Part shown: positions 30,165 through 41,545 of the stretch, one piece after another | Position numbering within the stretch: the first letter of the stretch is position 1 | Layout: every line of letters starts with the position of its first letter | Origin: Liopterus haemorrhoidalis | Taxonomy: Eukaryota > Arthropoda > Insecta > Coleoptera > Dytiscidae | Length of the DNA: 64,000 nt | NCBI GenBank assembly: GCA_963971575.1 | Contig: OZ020612.1 | Location: 66,275,869-66,339,868, forward strand | Reading direction: 5' to 3' | Position numbers and translations under genes: made by a program | Notes under the pieces: generated by a model | The model's input: only the letters and a program-made list of their open reading frames with translations | Database searches by the model: none | What the model was told of the DNA's origin: nothing

Positions 30165-31330
30165 CAGCGTTTCTCAACCGGGGGGCCGTGAAGGTTTCGT
30201 CGGGGGGCCGCGAAGTCATACAAGATCGAAACATGAAAATATAATAAAAATGCACTCAATCTTACAAGGTATAAATTTTATTCATATTTATAAATACGAG
30301 TATCTTATATTGATATTCGTAAAAGTATACCTTTCACAACATAAATAAAATAAATATTCTATTTATTTTTATACTTAATGTACTTATTTTGACAACTAAT
30401 TTAAACTACAGGCTATTTCAAATGTTTAAGTTGTCCCTAGCTAATTTTATAATGAGTAAATGGGCTTTTACTAAACAAAATGATCAAAATATTCATTTAA
30501 TCGATAAAAATTACTAGATTTGAAAATCTAGTTCCGTTTTAACAAAAGAAACCGACTATAAGTAGACTATATCAATGTCAAATAAATTGTATGTGTCGAT
30601 TAATGGGTTCGCGTTAGAGGTACTTCAAGTGTTTTTAAGTTGTGCTTTGAAGTAGGTACGATTTGAAAGTGCAATATTTGTTATTATATATTTTTTTAAT
30701 TGCTCTCCGAACTACAGGTAACTCAAGAGTAAGGATGCGAATGTGTTTAAATTAAAATGGAAGGCACTTTGAGCATTTGTAAATAAAAATACTTTACTTT
30801 CAAGTCGTTATAGGGACTATAATCGTCCTTTAAAAATATCACAGTTTTTTGTGTCAACCGTAAAAGAAATTAAAAAAATGTTTAAGGAAAAGTTGTTGAA
30901 AAGCTCTATCCAAAGATATCCAATATGACATACGTTCCCATTTAAAAATTCGAAATTGTCCTTGATGTCCTGTAATTCCGTTTTTTTCCGGAAAATTTCA
31001 ATACTACCATTCAATTTTGTGGATAAATTTTAGTTCAAAATTTTTGATGTGTGAGTGACGTGTGAGCAACGTCGCCTTTTCGAAAAAACTTGTGTTCCCA
31101 TCCATGTTATCTTGATACACCATATATATATGTTAGCGAAAATATAATTATGCAACATTTACCCTAATTAACGATCATGGTGTGCTATATCGTTGCTAAG
31201 CACATTGTTTTATGTAAATAAAATAGTAGAAAATATATAATATGATGTGCGATATATATATATAGGGGGGCCGCAGACAATATTTATGTAATTTGGGGGG
31301 TCCCAGGCCATAAAAGGTTGAGAAGCACTG
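30165..31330. mobile_element. hAT element, 1.17 kb, non-coding
   Basis: Ends CAGCGTTTCTCAACCGGGGG and GGTTGAGAAGCACTG; perfect 8-bp duplication GTCTAGAG at 30157-30164 and 31331-31338. GGGGGGCCGTGAAGG and GGGGGGCCGCAGACAA stand inside the ends. The interior is AT-rich; the open frame on the minus strand at 30817-31014 has no recognised motif. Confidence 0.9.
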
Positions 31331-31338
31331 GTCTAGAG

Positions 31339-31939
31339 AACAAAGGATTTAAGTGACATAAATGCACTTTCAGGAAAATTGAGTTCAAAGTTTAGTTAAC
31401 CGAAAATTCTAGAAACAATTTAATTCTCCTTCTATGATATGGACAGTTTTATTAAGTTGCTATCTGCTAATTTATAAAAGACTATGTAGAAATATCGTCA
31501 CCGTAGAATTGGTTTGTTCCACTGGCGAATTAAGTTGCTTGTGGGCCCTGGGCGGTAAAATTAAAATGGGCCCTCTATTATTTTAAATAAATGGAAATAT
31601 TTGTATATAGACTTCGGTAGGCCCCCCGGCTTCGTGAGCCCCGGGCGGCCGCCCAGTCCGCCCACCGCTTTATTCGCCTCTGGGCTAGAGTCAGAAATCA
31701 CTTGGACATACATACAACTTGGCCAATTTTCTTTCAGAATGTCATTTCCAGTTTTATTATTTTGATTCTGTTTTTTATTTCTAATACTTTTGATTTTATT
31801 TAATTTTTATTTATTTTATTTCCTGGAACGGCTGCGGAGCCCCTGAGAAGTGCACGCGGAGCACTAAGGGCTCCGCGGAACACAGGTGGGGAACCGCTGA
31901 TATAGATGATAGATAAGACGTAAGAATTAGTTTATAAAG
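31339..31939. other. Two worn hAT edges
   Basis: CACTGGCGAATTAAG (31520) and CTTTATTCGCCTCTG (31669-31683) are inverted repeats bracketing a 164-bp GC-richer scrap. CTCCGCGGAACACAGGTGGG and GAACCGCTG (31872-31900) form the right end of another hAT MITE whose left end is missing. Confidence 0.5.
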
Positions 31940-33110
31940 ATTAAAAAAAGGGGCAGGCTAACATTTCATCGGTTCTGAGCCTTTTTGTGGTCTTTTTTTT
32001 ACTTTTTTGCCGAAAATGTCAAAAAATTTAGACCGTAACTCAAAACTGACCATATATTTGTGATCTAAGGCTAAAAATATATAAGTACACAAATTTTCAA
32101 ACAAAAATAAAAAAAAAAATTCTTCCAAAATTTTGAAAATTTTGGTCAAAATTTTTTTGACTCCGATTTTAGCCAAAATGTAGTTTTAAGCTAATTTTGG
32201 GATGAGGATTATGAAAAAAATATTTAAAAAATTCATGCTTTCCTAGTTTTTGAGTTAGAGCTGATTTAGGTCAGTTTTTGGCCTATAATTCAAAAACTTT
32301 TGCCCAAACTTCAAAATGAACCAAATTTTCTTGATCTCTAAACAAAAATGCATATTTGTACCAATTTTCAATAAAATTGGAGACAAAAAATTTTTACATC
32401 AAAATCACGATTTTTTTAAGGCCTACCCCTTACGATTTTTTCGATTTTTGACCATTTTCAAGTATTTTGGATTACTGCCCCTACAAAACTTAATAATATG
32501 TTTATTTAAGCCCAATTTTTTTCTTAGACTAAACAGTGTAGTAGAATTTCAAAATTTCAAGCCGCATATATATATCCCTAACCATTTTTTAGTTAGCAAT
32601 TTTCAAAATTTTCAAAAAAATTTTTAAAAAAATGAAAAAACTTCAAAAAAATTTTTTGTTTCAAAATCTGGTTACAAGTAAATTAGGACCACAAGATTTC
32701 AAAAATTTCAACCGCAGGTCTTTATTGCATTTCGTTTTTGAGATATATCCATGCGAAGATGAATATTTCTATAAATCACGCCATATTAAAATTTGTCATA
32801 ATTTTAAAATACGCAAAACGAGTAAGGCCTCAAATTTTTTCTAGACTTAATAAACTACGAGGAATCCAAAAATTCTAGCGTCAGGTTGTTTTCTCTAACC
32901 CTTTTTGAGTTGTGATTTTTTTAAACTCACAATTTTCACAAATTATATAAATTATGCCATAAAAAAAATGTCACAATCTCAAAACGAATTAAACGATTAA
33001 AGCCCCATTTTTTTTTCTAGACTAAATAAATTACAAAGAATCTAAAAATTTCAACCGCTGGTCGCTATCTCTAACCATTTTTGAGTTGTGATTTTTTTTA
33101 TTTTACAATT
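31940..33110. repeat. Degenerate tandem array, ~100-170 bp periodicity
   Basis: Repeating phrases: TTTTTTTCTAGACTAAATAA, then CAAGGAATCTAAAAATTTCA-like text, then ACCGCAGGTC or ACCGCTGGTC, then TATCTCTAACCATTTTTGAG. Instances begin near 32520, 32690, 32840 and 33010, with weaker ones before. A related scrap lies at 44340-44410. Non-coding; the open frames across it come from its T/A richness. Confidence 0.55.
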
Positions 33111-33239
33111 TTGTTCATTTGATAATTTTTGGCATTGACAGTTGGTTACCATACTTGACGCACTAGTGCTTAAAAATGCCACTAAAGATACTGTAATGCG
33201 TGCGTAAAGGGAGTAGATTACGCACGACGGTAGAAAAAA

Positions 33240-33475
33240 TATTTTTATTAAACTATCTCTAATAATAAGAGCGCCAACTGTAATCGTCATCAATACATCA
33301 TCTAGGACGATGTTAAAGAGGATAGGCGACAGAGTACATCCTTGCTTAATGCCAGCGCCAACAGGAATGGGGTCGCTGAGAACACCTTTGTGCAGGATTT
33401 TGCAGGTGGCTTCCTGATAAACGAGCTGGATGAGCCAGACAGGTTCTGCTTGGCAACCACATTACTCCTGAATGT
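33240..33475 (-). pseudogene. LINE reverse transcriptase fragment
   Basis: Minus strand: VRLIQLVYQEATCKILHKGV, then DPIPVGAGIKQGCTLSPILF and NIVLDDVL. GIKQGCTLSPILFN is RT motif 4 of the RTE/CR1-like group with a QGC variant, distinct from the QGS-type LINEs at 7457 and 34600. It is a short internal piece without the YADD box. Confidence 0.7.
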
Positions 33476-33628
33476 ACATATATTGAAACCTCGGGCTGTC
33501 GCGCCAATTATGATGATGATGATTTGTTATAGTGTAAATGTGACTTTTGAATTTACTCTTCCTAGTTTTAAAATAAACTATAGAAATTTTAAAATGTGTT
33601 TAATACACATCACATTTTTGTGATACTT
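33476..33628. other. Spacer
   Basis: ATGATGATGATGATT short triplet run near 33510; otherwise AT-rich. Confidence 0.4.
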
Positions 33629-34000
33629 CCCAGCAAACATTCAACTAACGGCCGAATGCTGGCAAACTGCTTTTATGCTGGTAAATTACTGGCACCAAAA
33701 GTAAGTGCAACGCCAGTATTAATAATGTACTTCACATTTGTATTTCGCATTCCGCCTATACGAAGTACTTTACCAGCATTTTATAAGCACTCTTCTTCAC
33801 TCATACTTTTTACTTAAAACCATCAGAAATAAATCTTGCAACTAATGCGATTATTTTGCACTTTACCGTTGCTGGGCCAGCAACTGATACATCAATGGGC
33901 CAATAACGGCCCCGGGGACACCGGGGTACTGGCCCATTACTTTCAATGCCGGGGAGTATGTGCTTTACCAGTACTGGCCCGTATAAAAATGTTTGCTGGG
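33629..34000. mobile_element. 372-bp MITE, copy 1 (CCCAGCAAACAT ends)
   Basis: Ends CCCAGCAAACAT and ATGTTTGCTGGG; TT stands on both sides. Contains repeated inverted subterminal motifs of the type TGCTGGTAAA and TTTACCAGCA and the palindromic CTGGCCCATTACTTTC region. Nearly identical copies of exactly the same length lie at 52539 and 54569. The shared open frame is a by-product of that identity. Confidence 0.92.
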
Positions 34001-34079
34001 TTGTCTTCGTGTAGATATTTTTATTCTGAGAAATATAATTTTTATTTTTCTTGTTACCCCGAATTCCGCAGGTGTAATA

Positions 34080-34225
34080 ATTTATATGAATCATCACGGG
34101 TGTTCAAAGTCAAGGTCGTGGGTTCGAGCCCCGCCGCCTGCTGAACGTGGAGAATACCTCTAATTAATTGTGCCAGAGCTGTCCGCCATCGGCCATAATT
34201 CTACGGCGAAAATAAAAGAATATGA
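34080..34225 (+). mobile_element. Possible tRNA-derived SINE
   Basis: GGTCGTGGGTTCGAGCCCCG (34112-34131) carries a good Pol III B box; the sequence then runs into a GC-richer body (GCCAGAGCTGTCCGCCATCG) and an A-rich end with AATAAAAGAATATG. The A box is not convincing. Confidence 0.4.
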
Positions 34226-34492
34226 TGCAGCTTTAAATTTGACATAGTACATTTTTGTAGTCGTTTATTATAGCGTACAATTTAAATGCCAGCGTGTCTT
34301 AAATCATTGCTCTTTAAAAAAAATAAAAAAATAATACAACCAATTATGGGGGGCATTGTATTCAGATTTCTAGAACTGTGATACTACTTTATACATTCTA
34401 CACGCTTCACCCCGATGGTATTTTAACAGCCATTATCCATTCTATAGCTATTTTTAAAAACATGCACAAGATTTGTATAGGGCAGGGGTCGG
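34226..34492. other. No gene seen
   Basis: AT-rich spacer. Confidence 0.4.
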
Positions 34493-34595
34493 CAACCTGT
34501 GGCTCCGGAGCCACATGCGGCTCTTTTAGAAAATTTTGTGGCTCCTTGAAAATTGGCTGGTTTTTATTTTAATATAATTTATTTTTAAATTTAGT
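34493..34595 (+). mobile_element. hAT MITE left end (CAGGGGTCGGCAACC)
   Basis: CAGGGGTCGGCAACCTGTGG followed by GCGGCTCTTTTAGAAAATTT. The same end opens the hAT element with transposase at 63041. The right end is absent. Confidence 0.75.
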
Positions 34596-34599
34596 TAAA

Positions 34600-35215
34600 T
34601 AAAATAATGTATGATCGAGGTTGTCTGAAGTCTCTCGCCATTCTAAGTATAAAACCTGATGTTTTAAAACAGTTACGTACAGATGTCACTATATGACTGT
34701 TGAAATTTAACTGACAGTCAAAAATGACACCAAGATCTTTTATCGTATCTGTTCTTAAAATCACAGAGTCACCCATTTTATATTCGAATTTAATCGATGT
34801 TCGATTTTTAGTAAACGACATTACTTTACTTTTAGATGCATTAAACTGTAAGCCTGAGTCACAGCTCCAACGCAATAGCATTTTTAGGTCCTGTTCCAAA
34901 TCATGGCAATCTGAAACATTGTTAATCTGCTTATATAGTTTAATGTCATCCGCAAATAACAGACAACTACCATGAGTTATTTGTTGTGGAACATCGTTAA
35001 CTGCTAACAAAAATAGCAAGGGACCAAGATTCGAGCCTTGTGGTACTCCAGATGGTGTTGAGTACTGACGTGACTGAGAGCCTGCGTATTCTACATACTG
35101 AAATCTTTGCGTCAAGTATGAGATAAACCAATTACAGGTATGACGAGAGACACCGTTTGAGTTCAAACTATTCACTAAAAGTTTATGCGGGACTTTATCG
35201 AATGCTTTACTCATT
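34600..35215 (-). pseudogene. LINE reverse transcriptase (Jockey/CR1-like) fragment
   Basis: Open for over 200 codons on the minus strand. SKAFDKVPHKLLVNSL (RT motif 3), WFISYLTQRFQYVEY, SGVPQGSNLGPLLFLLAVND (motif 4), LLFADDIKLYKQI (intact catalytic box at about 34940-34955), and GLQFNASKSKVMSF, IKDLGVIFDCQLNFNSHI (thumb). The 5' end is an abrupt junction just before SKAFDK, upstream of which ATATTCGGATATTCGG repeats occur. The C-terminal end is cut near FRQPRSY. A short but well-preserved internal fragment. Confidence 0.85.
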
Positions 35216-35974
35216 ATCGAATAGTCTAAATTGATCGGATAATCTGGATATTCGGATATTCGGATATCCGGATTGGAAACCTTAATCACCACTAACTCTG
35301 TGCGAGCTTCCAAACATATTCCACCCACACCATAATTGAACCTCCACCAAAAGATACAGTAGTAGTAAAATTAAATGGTGCATTTTGTTCTCCTTGGCGT
35401 TGATACAATCTTTCCCTATGGTTTAGTAGAGCATTCAATTATTTTAAGTTATTTTATTTTAGTTATTTTATTTATTTATTTATTTATTTTATTTTATTTT
35501 ATTTTTTCTCTAGCAATTCAAAATTGTTTATTTTCTTTCATTGTTTTATAGTATGTATTTTACTAAAGCAACAACATTTGTACTTACTTAATTTATTACT
35601 GTAAAAGATTACACATTAGTTAACAATTAGTTAGTAGTTAACAAAACTTTATTGTTAAAATACAGTTGTTTCTTTTGACTGAATGAATATACGACGTATA
35701 TTTAAGGTAGTATATTTCCATTGTTCAATAATTAATTATGACAGAATTATCACAAATTTGATAATGCGGAAGAAATTTCAAGGTTACTACAATTTAAGAT
35801 TAACATAGTAAGTGCGTAAAAAACGCTTTTTACAGACCGTAGCGCTGCGTAAAATGGAGAAGAAACCGAGGCGTACCCGGACAGCAATAAACACCGCCGG
35901 TGTACTCAAATAAGCTGACTTTCAATGCGCATCCTAACTGGCTTATATCACACGCCCTGGCGTTGCTGCATACT
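35216..35974. other. No gene; simple repeats
   Basis: TATTCGGATATTCGGATATC near 35235-35270 and an ATTT-rich microsatellite at 35455-35510. The part at 35830-35960 is less AT-rich but unrecognised. Confidence 0.5.
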
Positions 35975-36665
35975 CTTCCGGTTTTACCGGAAATGATGTC
36001 AACTTTTATCTAGCATAGGGAATCGATAATTTTATATTTTTTTCCTAAAAGTACATTAAATTAGATTTACAATGACACCAAAAAGTCATATTTTTATGTT
36101 AACCATTTCAAAATGGCGACCATTTATTTTTAAAATAATAATCAACATAAGTTTTTCAAAGTTGAACGTAGCAAGCTTTGAAAACAATAAATAAAGAAAC
36201 AAAATATCTCTAAAATAAACTATTTGACTATTTAGAAAAATTGTAAAAACTATTACTTTTTACAATTATTTTACAAAACTACCAATTAATACAATTTTTT
36301 TTTCAAACAAAAATAAGCAAAATAATCTATTAAACTCTTGTTATTTATAAAACATTTAATTGAAAAATTAAAATTTAAGTTATTTCATTTTATTTCATAT
36401 AATAACTAGTTACAACAGTTTATTTTAGAGATATTTTGTTTCTTTTTTTATTGTTTTCAAAGCTTGCTACGTTCATCTTTGTAAAACTTATGTTGATTAT
36501 AATTTTGTAAATAAATGGTCGCCCTTTTGAAATGGTTAACATAAAAATATGACTTTTTGGTGTCATTGTAAAGTTAATTTAATGTACTTTTAGGAAAAAA
36601 ATATAAAATTATCGATTCCCTTTGCTAGATCAAAAGTTGACATCATTTCCGATGAATCCGGAAGT
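35975..36665. mobile_element. Foldback (long-palindrome) element
   Basis: Left arm (about 35975-36226) starts TTCCGGTTTTACCGGAAATG then ATGTCAAC; right arm (about 36411-36665) ends GTTGACATCATTTCCGATGA then ATCCGGAA. The arms match along their whole length as inverted copies (for example ATGACTTTTTGGTGTCAT and CAAGCTTTGAAAACAATAAA in both), separated by about 185 bp of AT-rich spacer. The outermost 17 bases of the left arm are themselves palindromic. Non-coding. Confidence 0.85.
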
Positions 36666-36806
36666 GCCTCAGAATTCTTATAGTAACCTTTAGATGGGCC
36701 TTTTTGTCTAGTTTAACTTTTGTTCTGAAGATTTTTTGTATCTTTACAAATAAAGGAGATTTTCGGGGTGCCCCGTTTCAAACAAACACCCTGTATATAT
36801 ATTGTG
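36666..36806. other. Spacer
   Basis: Contains CACCCTGTATATATAT, a motif seen at mariner-like ends elsewhere (41672, 53343, 58683). Confidence 0.35.
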
Positions 36807-36814
36807 TCCTAGAT

Positions 36815-37115
36815 CGGTGCTTCTTAAAGTGGTGGGCCGCGGCCCCCAGGAGGCCATGGAGTTCGCACAAGGCGGCCGCGAACTGCCGCAAATATAACAC
36901 TTAATTATTTAAACAGGATAAGTAGCTTTAACTTTAATGCTACATAAATATTATTCTTCATTATACATAGATTATTGAATGATCTGAGCATAAAAAACTA
37001 TATGTATGTATATATTTTAACTAATCTTAGTTCCAAAAACAAAAATTAGGGGGGCCGTGGGTTATTGATTTGAGTTGCAGGGGAGCCGCGACATCAAAAA
37101 GTTTAAGAAGCACTG
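36815..37115. mobile_element. hAT MITE, 301 bp
   Basis: Ends CGGTGCTTCTTAAAGTGGTG and AGTTTAAGAAGCACTG; perfect 8-bp duplication TCCTAGAT at 36807-36814 and 37116-37123. GGGCCGCGGCCCCC near the left end and GGGAGCCGCGAC near the right. Confidence 0.92.
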
Positions 37116-37139
37116 TCCTAGATCTCCACGCTGGAGCAT

Positions 37140-37186
37140 AGGGCCTTTACAAACTCGCGCCATCGGGATCTGTTTGTAAAGGCCCT
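37140..37186. repeat. Hairpin with 15-bp perfect stem
   Basis: AGGGCCTTTACAAAC and GTTTGTAAAGGCCCT around a 17-nt GC-rich loop. Immediately outside the hAT MITE; function unknown. Confidence 0.85.
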
Positions 37187-37349
37187 ATTTTTCATTCTAT
37201 AAGCCATAACTTTTTTTCATTGGACTTGTATTAATATAACTTCTTTGTTTTAAATTAGCAAATACAAACACTCTTGAAGTTTGGCTTATTCTTCCTGATA
37301 CAACCTGTAGGTATAATATTTTGGGATTTATCTCATTTTTAATGTTCAC

Positions 37350-37640
37350 CCTTGGTGTTTTGCTGGTGATGCTCCCCCAGGTATGCGTTGTGGGGTCATT
37401 AGCTCTTTGACCCTAGCGCGGTGTGTCGCGGGGGGGGGAGCAGTGGCTAGCACAGGTGAGTGGATGGCGCCACGCTTCACCATCCACTTCTGTACACCGG
37501 CTTCAGTTGCTCTCAGCAATACATCTTCACGCTCTGTACGCGCATTCAACAAAATCACATCATTACCGACCTAAATACAATCATTCTACATAAAACCAAA
37601 GATAAAGTCAAGTTCAAAAATAACTCCGCATGGAATTTCT
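37350..37640. other. GC-rich island of unknown origin
   Basis: Strikingly GC-rich for this window (GTGTGTCGCGGGGGGGGGAG, GGATGGCGCCACGCTTCACC), with open frames on both strands and a hairpin GTGGATGG/CCATCCAC at about 37460-37490. I recognise no protein. It may be a retroposed gene scrap or the edge of a repeat. Confidence 0.3.
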
Positions 37641-38130
37641 TTGAGGGTTGTTTTAAATCCGGGGTACACAAATCTTCAAAGTTAAGTTTGTTAAATTAAT
37701 ATTACGGTAAATGTGGATAAAGCCAGACAGAAATGAAATTGAAGCCGAAACACATTGCTGGCGTGTAAATTTTCAGGGCTGAACCCGGCAAAAATGTAAA
37801 TTAAGTGAAACACAAAAAAAGGAAATCCAAATGAAGTGATGCAAGTGTAAAATAAATGAATTAAAAAATCTTTTTGAGTTACATGATTAATTAAAATGTA
37901 AAAAGTAAAAAAAAATATATATTTTTTAGCTAACATAACATTTTTGGTCATATGTGATTAAAAATAAAAAGGCAAAGTGTTGATTGAGAATGCACATTAT
38001 TTAGCTAGAAGTATTGTTGAATATCTTTAGAAACAAAATTGATTTAAGTAATTTTTAGCATATAGTAATTTAAGTGACATATGACCAAATATGTTGTGAT
38101 AGCTGAAAAAACTTTCTACTACTATCACAT
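37641..38130. other. No gene seen
   Basis: AT-rich. Confidence 0.5.
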
Positions 38131-39760
38131 AATCAGGGGCGTACCTAGGGTAAATGGCGCCCAAGGGCAAACATTAAAATTGTGCCCCTATCCAAACATG
38201 TCACATCCACTTTTTGAAAATTAAAATTTGAAATAACTTGGCTGGAAATATATATAAAACTGAATATTTGAGGGTATGTCCGGAAATTCTAACCCACTTC
38301 CAGATATGCTACCGAGTTGAAATTTTGCATACAGGTATGAAATGCCTTCATCATAACTAGAAAAATCGAAATTCTCAAAATAGTCCAACTAGAAACGAGA
38401 AATTAATAATTTTGTTTTTAATTATATTGGACCATTGGAATATCTATTAAATATGCAGTGAGAGGATAGGAATTTTCGTTCAATAGTTGATTGGATGACT
38501 ATATTCTGATAGTGGCTCTTCGGGCGGCAATGTTCAAATATTGTCGGTAAACAGCACTGATCTTTATTCAGTTATCTAGCAAAACTATGATTAGTCTATG
38601 TAGAACGAGACAACATCTATATTATATTTTTTTATTTTTGCCGATATTTATAAACTTTATTATTTTGGTTTATTTATTTTTGCTTTTGACGAATCTTTTT
38701 TAAAATCAGTTTTAACCAAATTTAGTATGATAATAGATTAAAACCAGGATTCAAACAGAGGCCATATAGCATCTCATTCTAAGGGAGTGTTTCGGGATTA
38801 AAACTGTTAACTTAAAAACTTAAAATATCTTTTTAACATATTTTTTTAATTGCACCCCGAAAGGAGTAAATTGCTATTTTTTATTCTATAAAACGTCCCT
38901 TGGACATAGTCATGAAATTCGGAAAGCATATTTTCTCCATGATGTAAGCACCCAAAAACAAGAAATTTTTTGAAACTCGACCCCTAAGGGGGTGAAATAT
39001 GGTGAAATATGAAAAATCCTTTTTTCTTAAGGATTAATTTCTTAAGGATAAACCGAAAACCGCGTTTTTTGCGGTTTTGCGGTTTCGGTTTTTGCACTGA
39101 AAATCGCCGTTTTGCGGTTCGGTTATAACCGTTTCATAAACACTAATTATTACTAAGTTCTTCTATTAGTTCATCCACTTGGAAATTTTAATCAAAATCA
39201 TTACAGCTGTGTTTGAGATTATTTGATTCTTACTTTAGTAAAAAGTATATTTTGATCTAATCCTAGGTTTCCATATGTTATTTTTTTATAACAATGTTTA
39301 ATGTTACTATTCGCTTCTGCAAATAACAGTGAGACGTCTAGTGGTGACTAGCTAAATTAAACAGAAGCGTATATTTGTATAATATTTGTAGCGTGTTGTG
39401 CTGCAGTTTATGTGAATTAAGAAGTATTTTAAAATATAGTCACTTAAATACAGTGCTTTTTTGCCGAAATATTGTTTGAACAGATAAATATTAAGAAAAA
39501 ACTGCTGACATATACGCTTCTCGTCCGCCATCAGCTGTTGTAAGCAGCGCCGCCAACGTTAGTTTCAGTCGCGAATATTAAAGATGTAAATTCTGTTTTT
39601 TACATGATAATTAATGGTAAATCAATGGTAATTAAATATGATTATTTTATGTTGTTGTATTTTATAATAGTTATCAAAAAAATTATTTAAAAATGTATGT
39701 CGGGGGGGGGGGCTAACCAAATGTTGCATCGGGGCGCCAGGTACCCTTGAGCCGGCCCTG
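38131..39760. repeat. Mixed worn repeat edges
   Basis: CAGGGGCGTACCTAGGGTAA with GGCGCCCAAGGGC (38133-38170) is a hAT-type left end. AACCGAAAACCGCG, GCGGTTTTGCGGTTTCGG and CGGTTATAACCGTTTCATAA (39050-39145) is a hAT-type right end rich in GCGGTTTT. GGGGCGCCAGGTACCCTTGA then GCCGGCCCTG (39732-39762) is another right end. Between them is AT-rich DNA; TTGAAATTTTGCATACAGG (38315) is the kind of phrase found in HINE bodies. No pairs can be matched. Confidence 0.45.
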
Positions 39761-40814
39761 TTTGCGTACGTACAAGAGACATTCGCCTCAAGGCCCAGCT
39801 AGAGCTGTTTAGTTCTCCAGTAGGTCAGATAAATATTGTAAGCAGAGTGTTCGAATCAAAATAATTATGAGACCAAAAATTATTCTGGTTCACATCAAAG
39901 TAAATTACTTTCACAATTTTAGTTTAACTCCCCTAAGTTATAGGTTGTATGGCAAAAGTTTTGTAGTAAGTTGTTTTTGACAAAAATCGTGCTAAAATAA
40001 ATAAATTTAAAACAAACTAATTTTCGTTCTTAAAGCTCACTGTGCCAATATCCATAAGATTTTACAAAAAGTTTTACTGCTTTGAACATCTGTATGTAAT
40101 CAACAGAACAAAGAGATTATGGTGATTTTTATGCTATGGCTATATTATAACTTATTATAAACGAGACTTAATCCATATTGAAGCTTAGTTCATTTTTGTT
40201 ACTTTCTTTTTAGTTTTGATTTGGATAGGCCAAAATAACTAAGGTTACTTATTACTACTTTTGCCCCATCCTGTCCTATAAGTAGTTTATACTACAGTAC
40301 TAAACCATTTTTATTCAATAAAACAAAGATCATACTTCATTATAATTGTCAATTTAGAAGATCGTGACACCTCAAGGTAACACCAAAGGGTAGATAAACT
40401 GAAAAATGTTTTCGAACCACTGCTCCAGATCGTAAAATTTGTACTAGCAAATAATTACCATTTAATTAATGCATTTCTGTTTAACTCGTCCTTGAGAAAT
40501 AATTGAAAATAAAGCAAGAAAAATTTGTTTCATGCTGTCATTGGCCACAATCATTTTAAAGAATAAAACTAGTAAAATAATCTTTTAAATTAAACAGTTT
40601 TACATATTAGCTGAAGACAGATCTTCCATTATGATTACGGTGACCATATTTTTTTTAGGAAAATAAAGGAAAATATCGAAGAAAATAAAAAATAAATACC
40701 TTATGAAATTCATAAGTTTATAACATTTACTACGAAAATAGTAGCATACAACAACGCATACATTAAAATTTTAAACAATCTTAATTATTACACATACACA
40801 CACACATACAAAAA
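39761..40814. other. No gene seen
   Basis: AT-rich. TTTTCGAACCACTGCTCC near 40408 looks like a hAT MITE right end. A CA-rich run (40795-40810) abuts the mariner. Confidence 0.4.
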
Positions 40815-41545
40815 ATATCGATGTTGTGCGCAAAATGATTGAAAAAGATCGACATGTGACTTACCGTGAGATAGACGCATTCTTTGGCATATCGCAAACT
40901 GCAATACATTCGATTTTGCATGAACATTTAGCTGTTGATTGGTGTAAGGGAATGCTAAAAAAATTCAACCTAGGCACTACAAAATCCGTATACAACATCG
41001 TTACAGATGAAACTTGGATTTAATCATAAAAACCTGAAACTAAGCAACAATCCACTGTTTGGGTCTTCCAAGATGAACCGAAATCCACGTTGTTCGTTTA
41101 CGAAGCGCTTCCAAGAAAATGATCGCTTGTTTCTTCGGTTGTACTGTACATGTCGCAACCATTCCTTTAGAGGATCGGAGAACAGTTAATTCTGAATGAT
41201 ATACAACAATTTATTTGCCAGAAGTCATCGACAAAAGCAGGAAAAACACCTAAAAACATGGCATCATTTTTCATCATGACAATGCAAGCTCCCACACAGC
41301 ACGTCCCTCATTGCCCGTATTCACCTGATTTATCCCCTAACGACTTTTTTTTTGTTCCCCAATGTTAAACAAAAAATGCGTGGACAGCGACTTTCATCAC
41401 GTCAAGAAGCTGTTGAAGCCTTCCAAAACCATGTTTTTGAGATACCAACTTCAGAGTGGATTTTTTTTTTCGAGAATTGGTTTGAACGCATGCAAAAGTG
41501 TATAAATCTTAAAGGTGAATATTTTGAAAAGCAATAATACAGTTT
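40815..41545 (+). pseudogene. Mariner C transposase, 5'-truncated with internal deletion
   Basis: Begins abruptly after a CA-rich run at the helix-turn-helix region: MIEKDRHVTYREIDAFFGIS then TAIHSILHEHLAV. It then jumps directly to DWCKGMLKKFNLGTTKSVYN, losing about 20 codons (KKICSRWIPHNLTEA region). Next come IVT-DETWI with the first catalytic aspartate, a worn middle, and QEAVEAFQNHVFEIPTSEW, NWFERMQKCINLKGEYFEKQ and a TAA at about 41536. Frameshifts disable it. The downstream flank runs to TTGGCCGACAGGGCAATTC and ACCCTGTATA at 41640-41676. Confidence 0.85.

Noticed and set aside
32316..32844. Two open frames of 103 and 70 codons in the tandem array
   Set aside because: Composition is almost only F, K, N, I and L, as expected from the T/A-rich degenerate repeat.
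33810..34097. A 60-residue peptide conserved at 33.8, 52.5 and 54.8 kb (KHILPGIESNGPVPRCPRGR and so on)
   Set aside because: The three frames are identical because the 372-bp MITEs are nearly identical in DNA; there is no ATG-driven gene or codon-level constraint.
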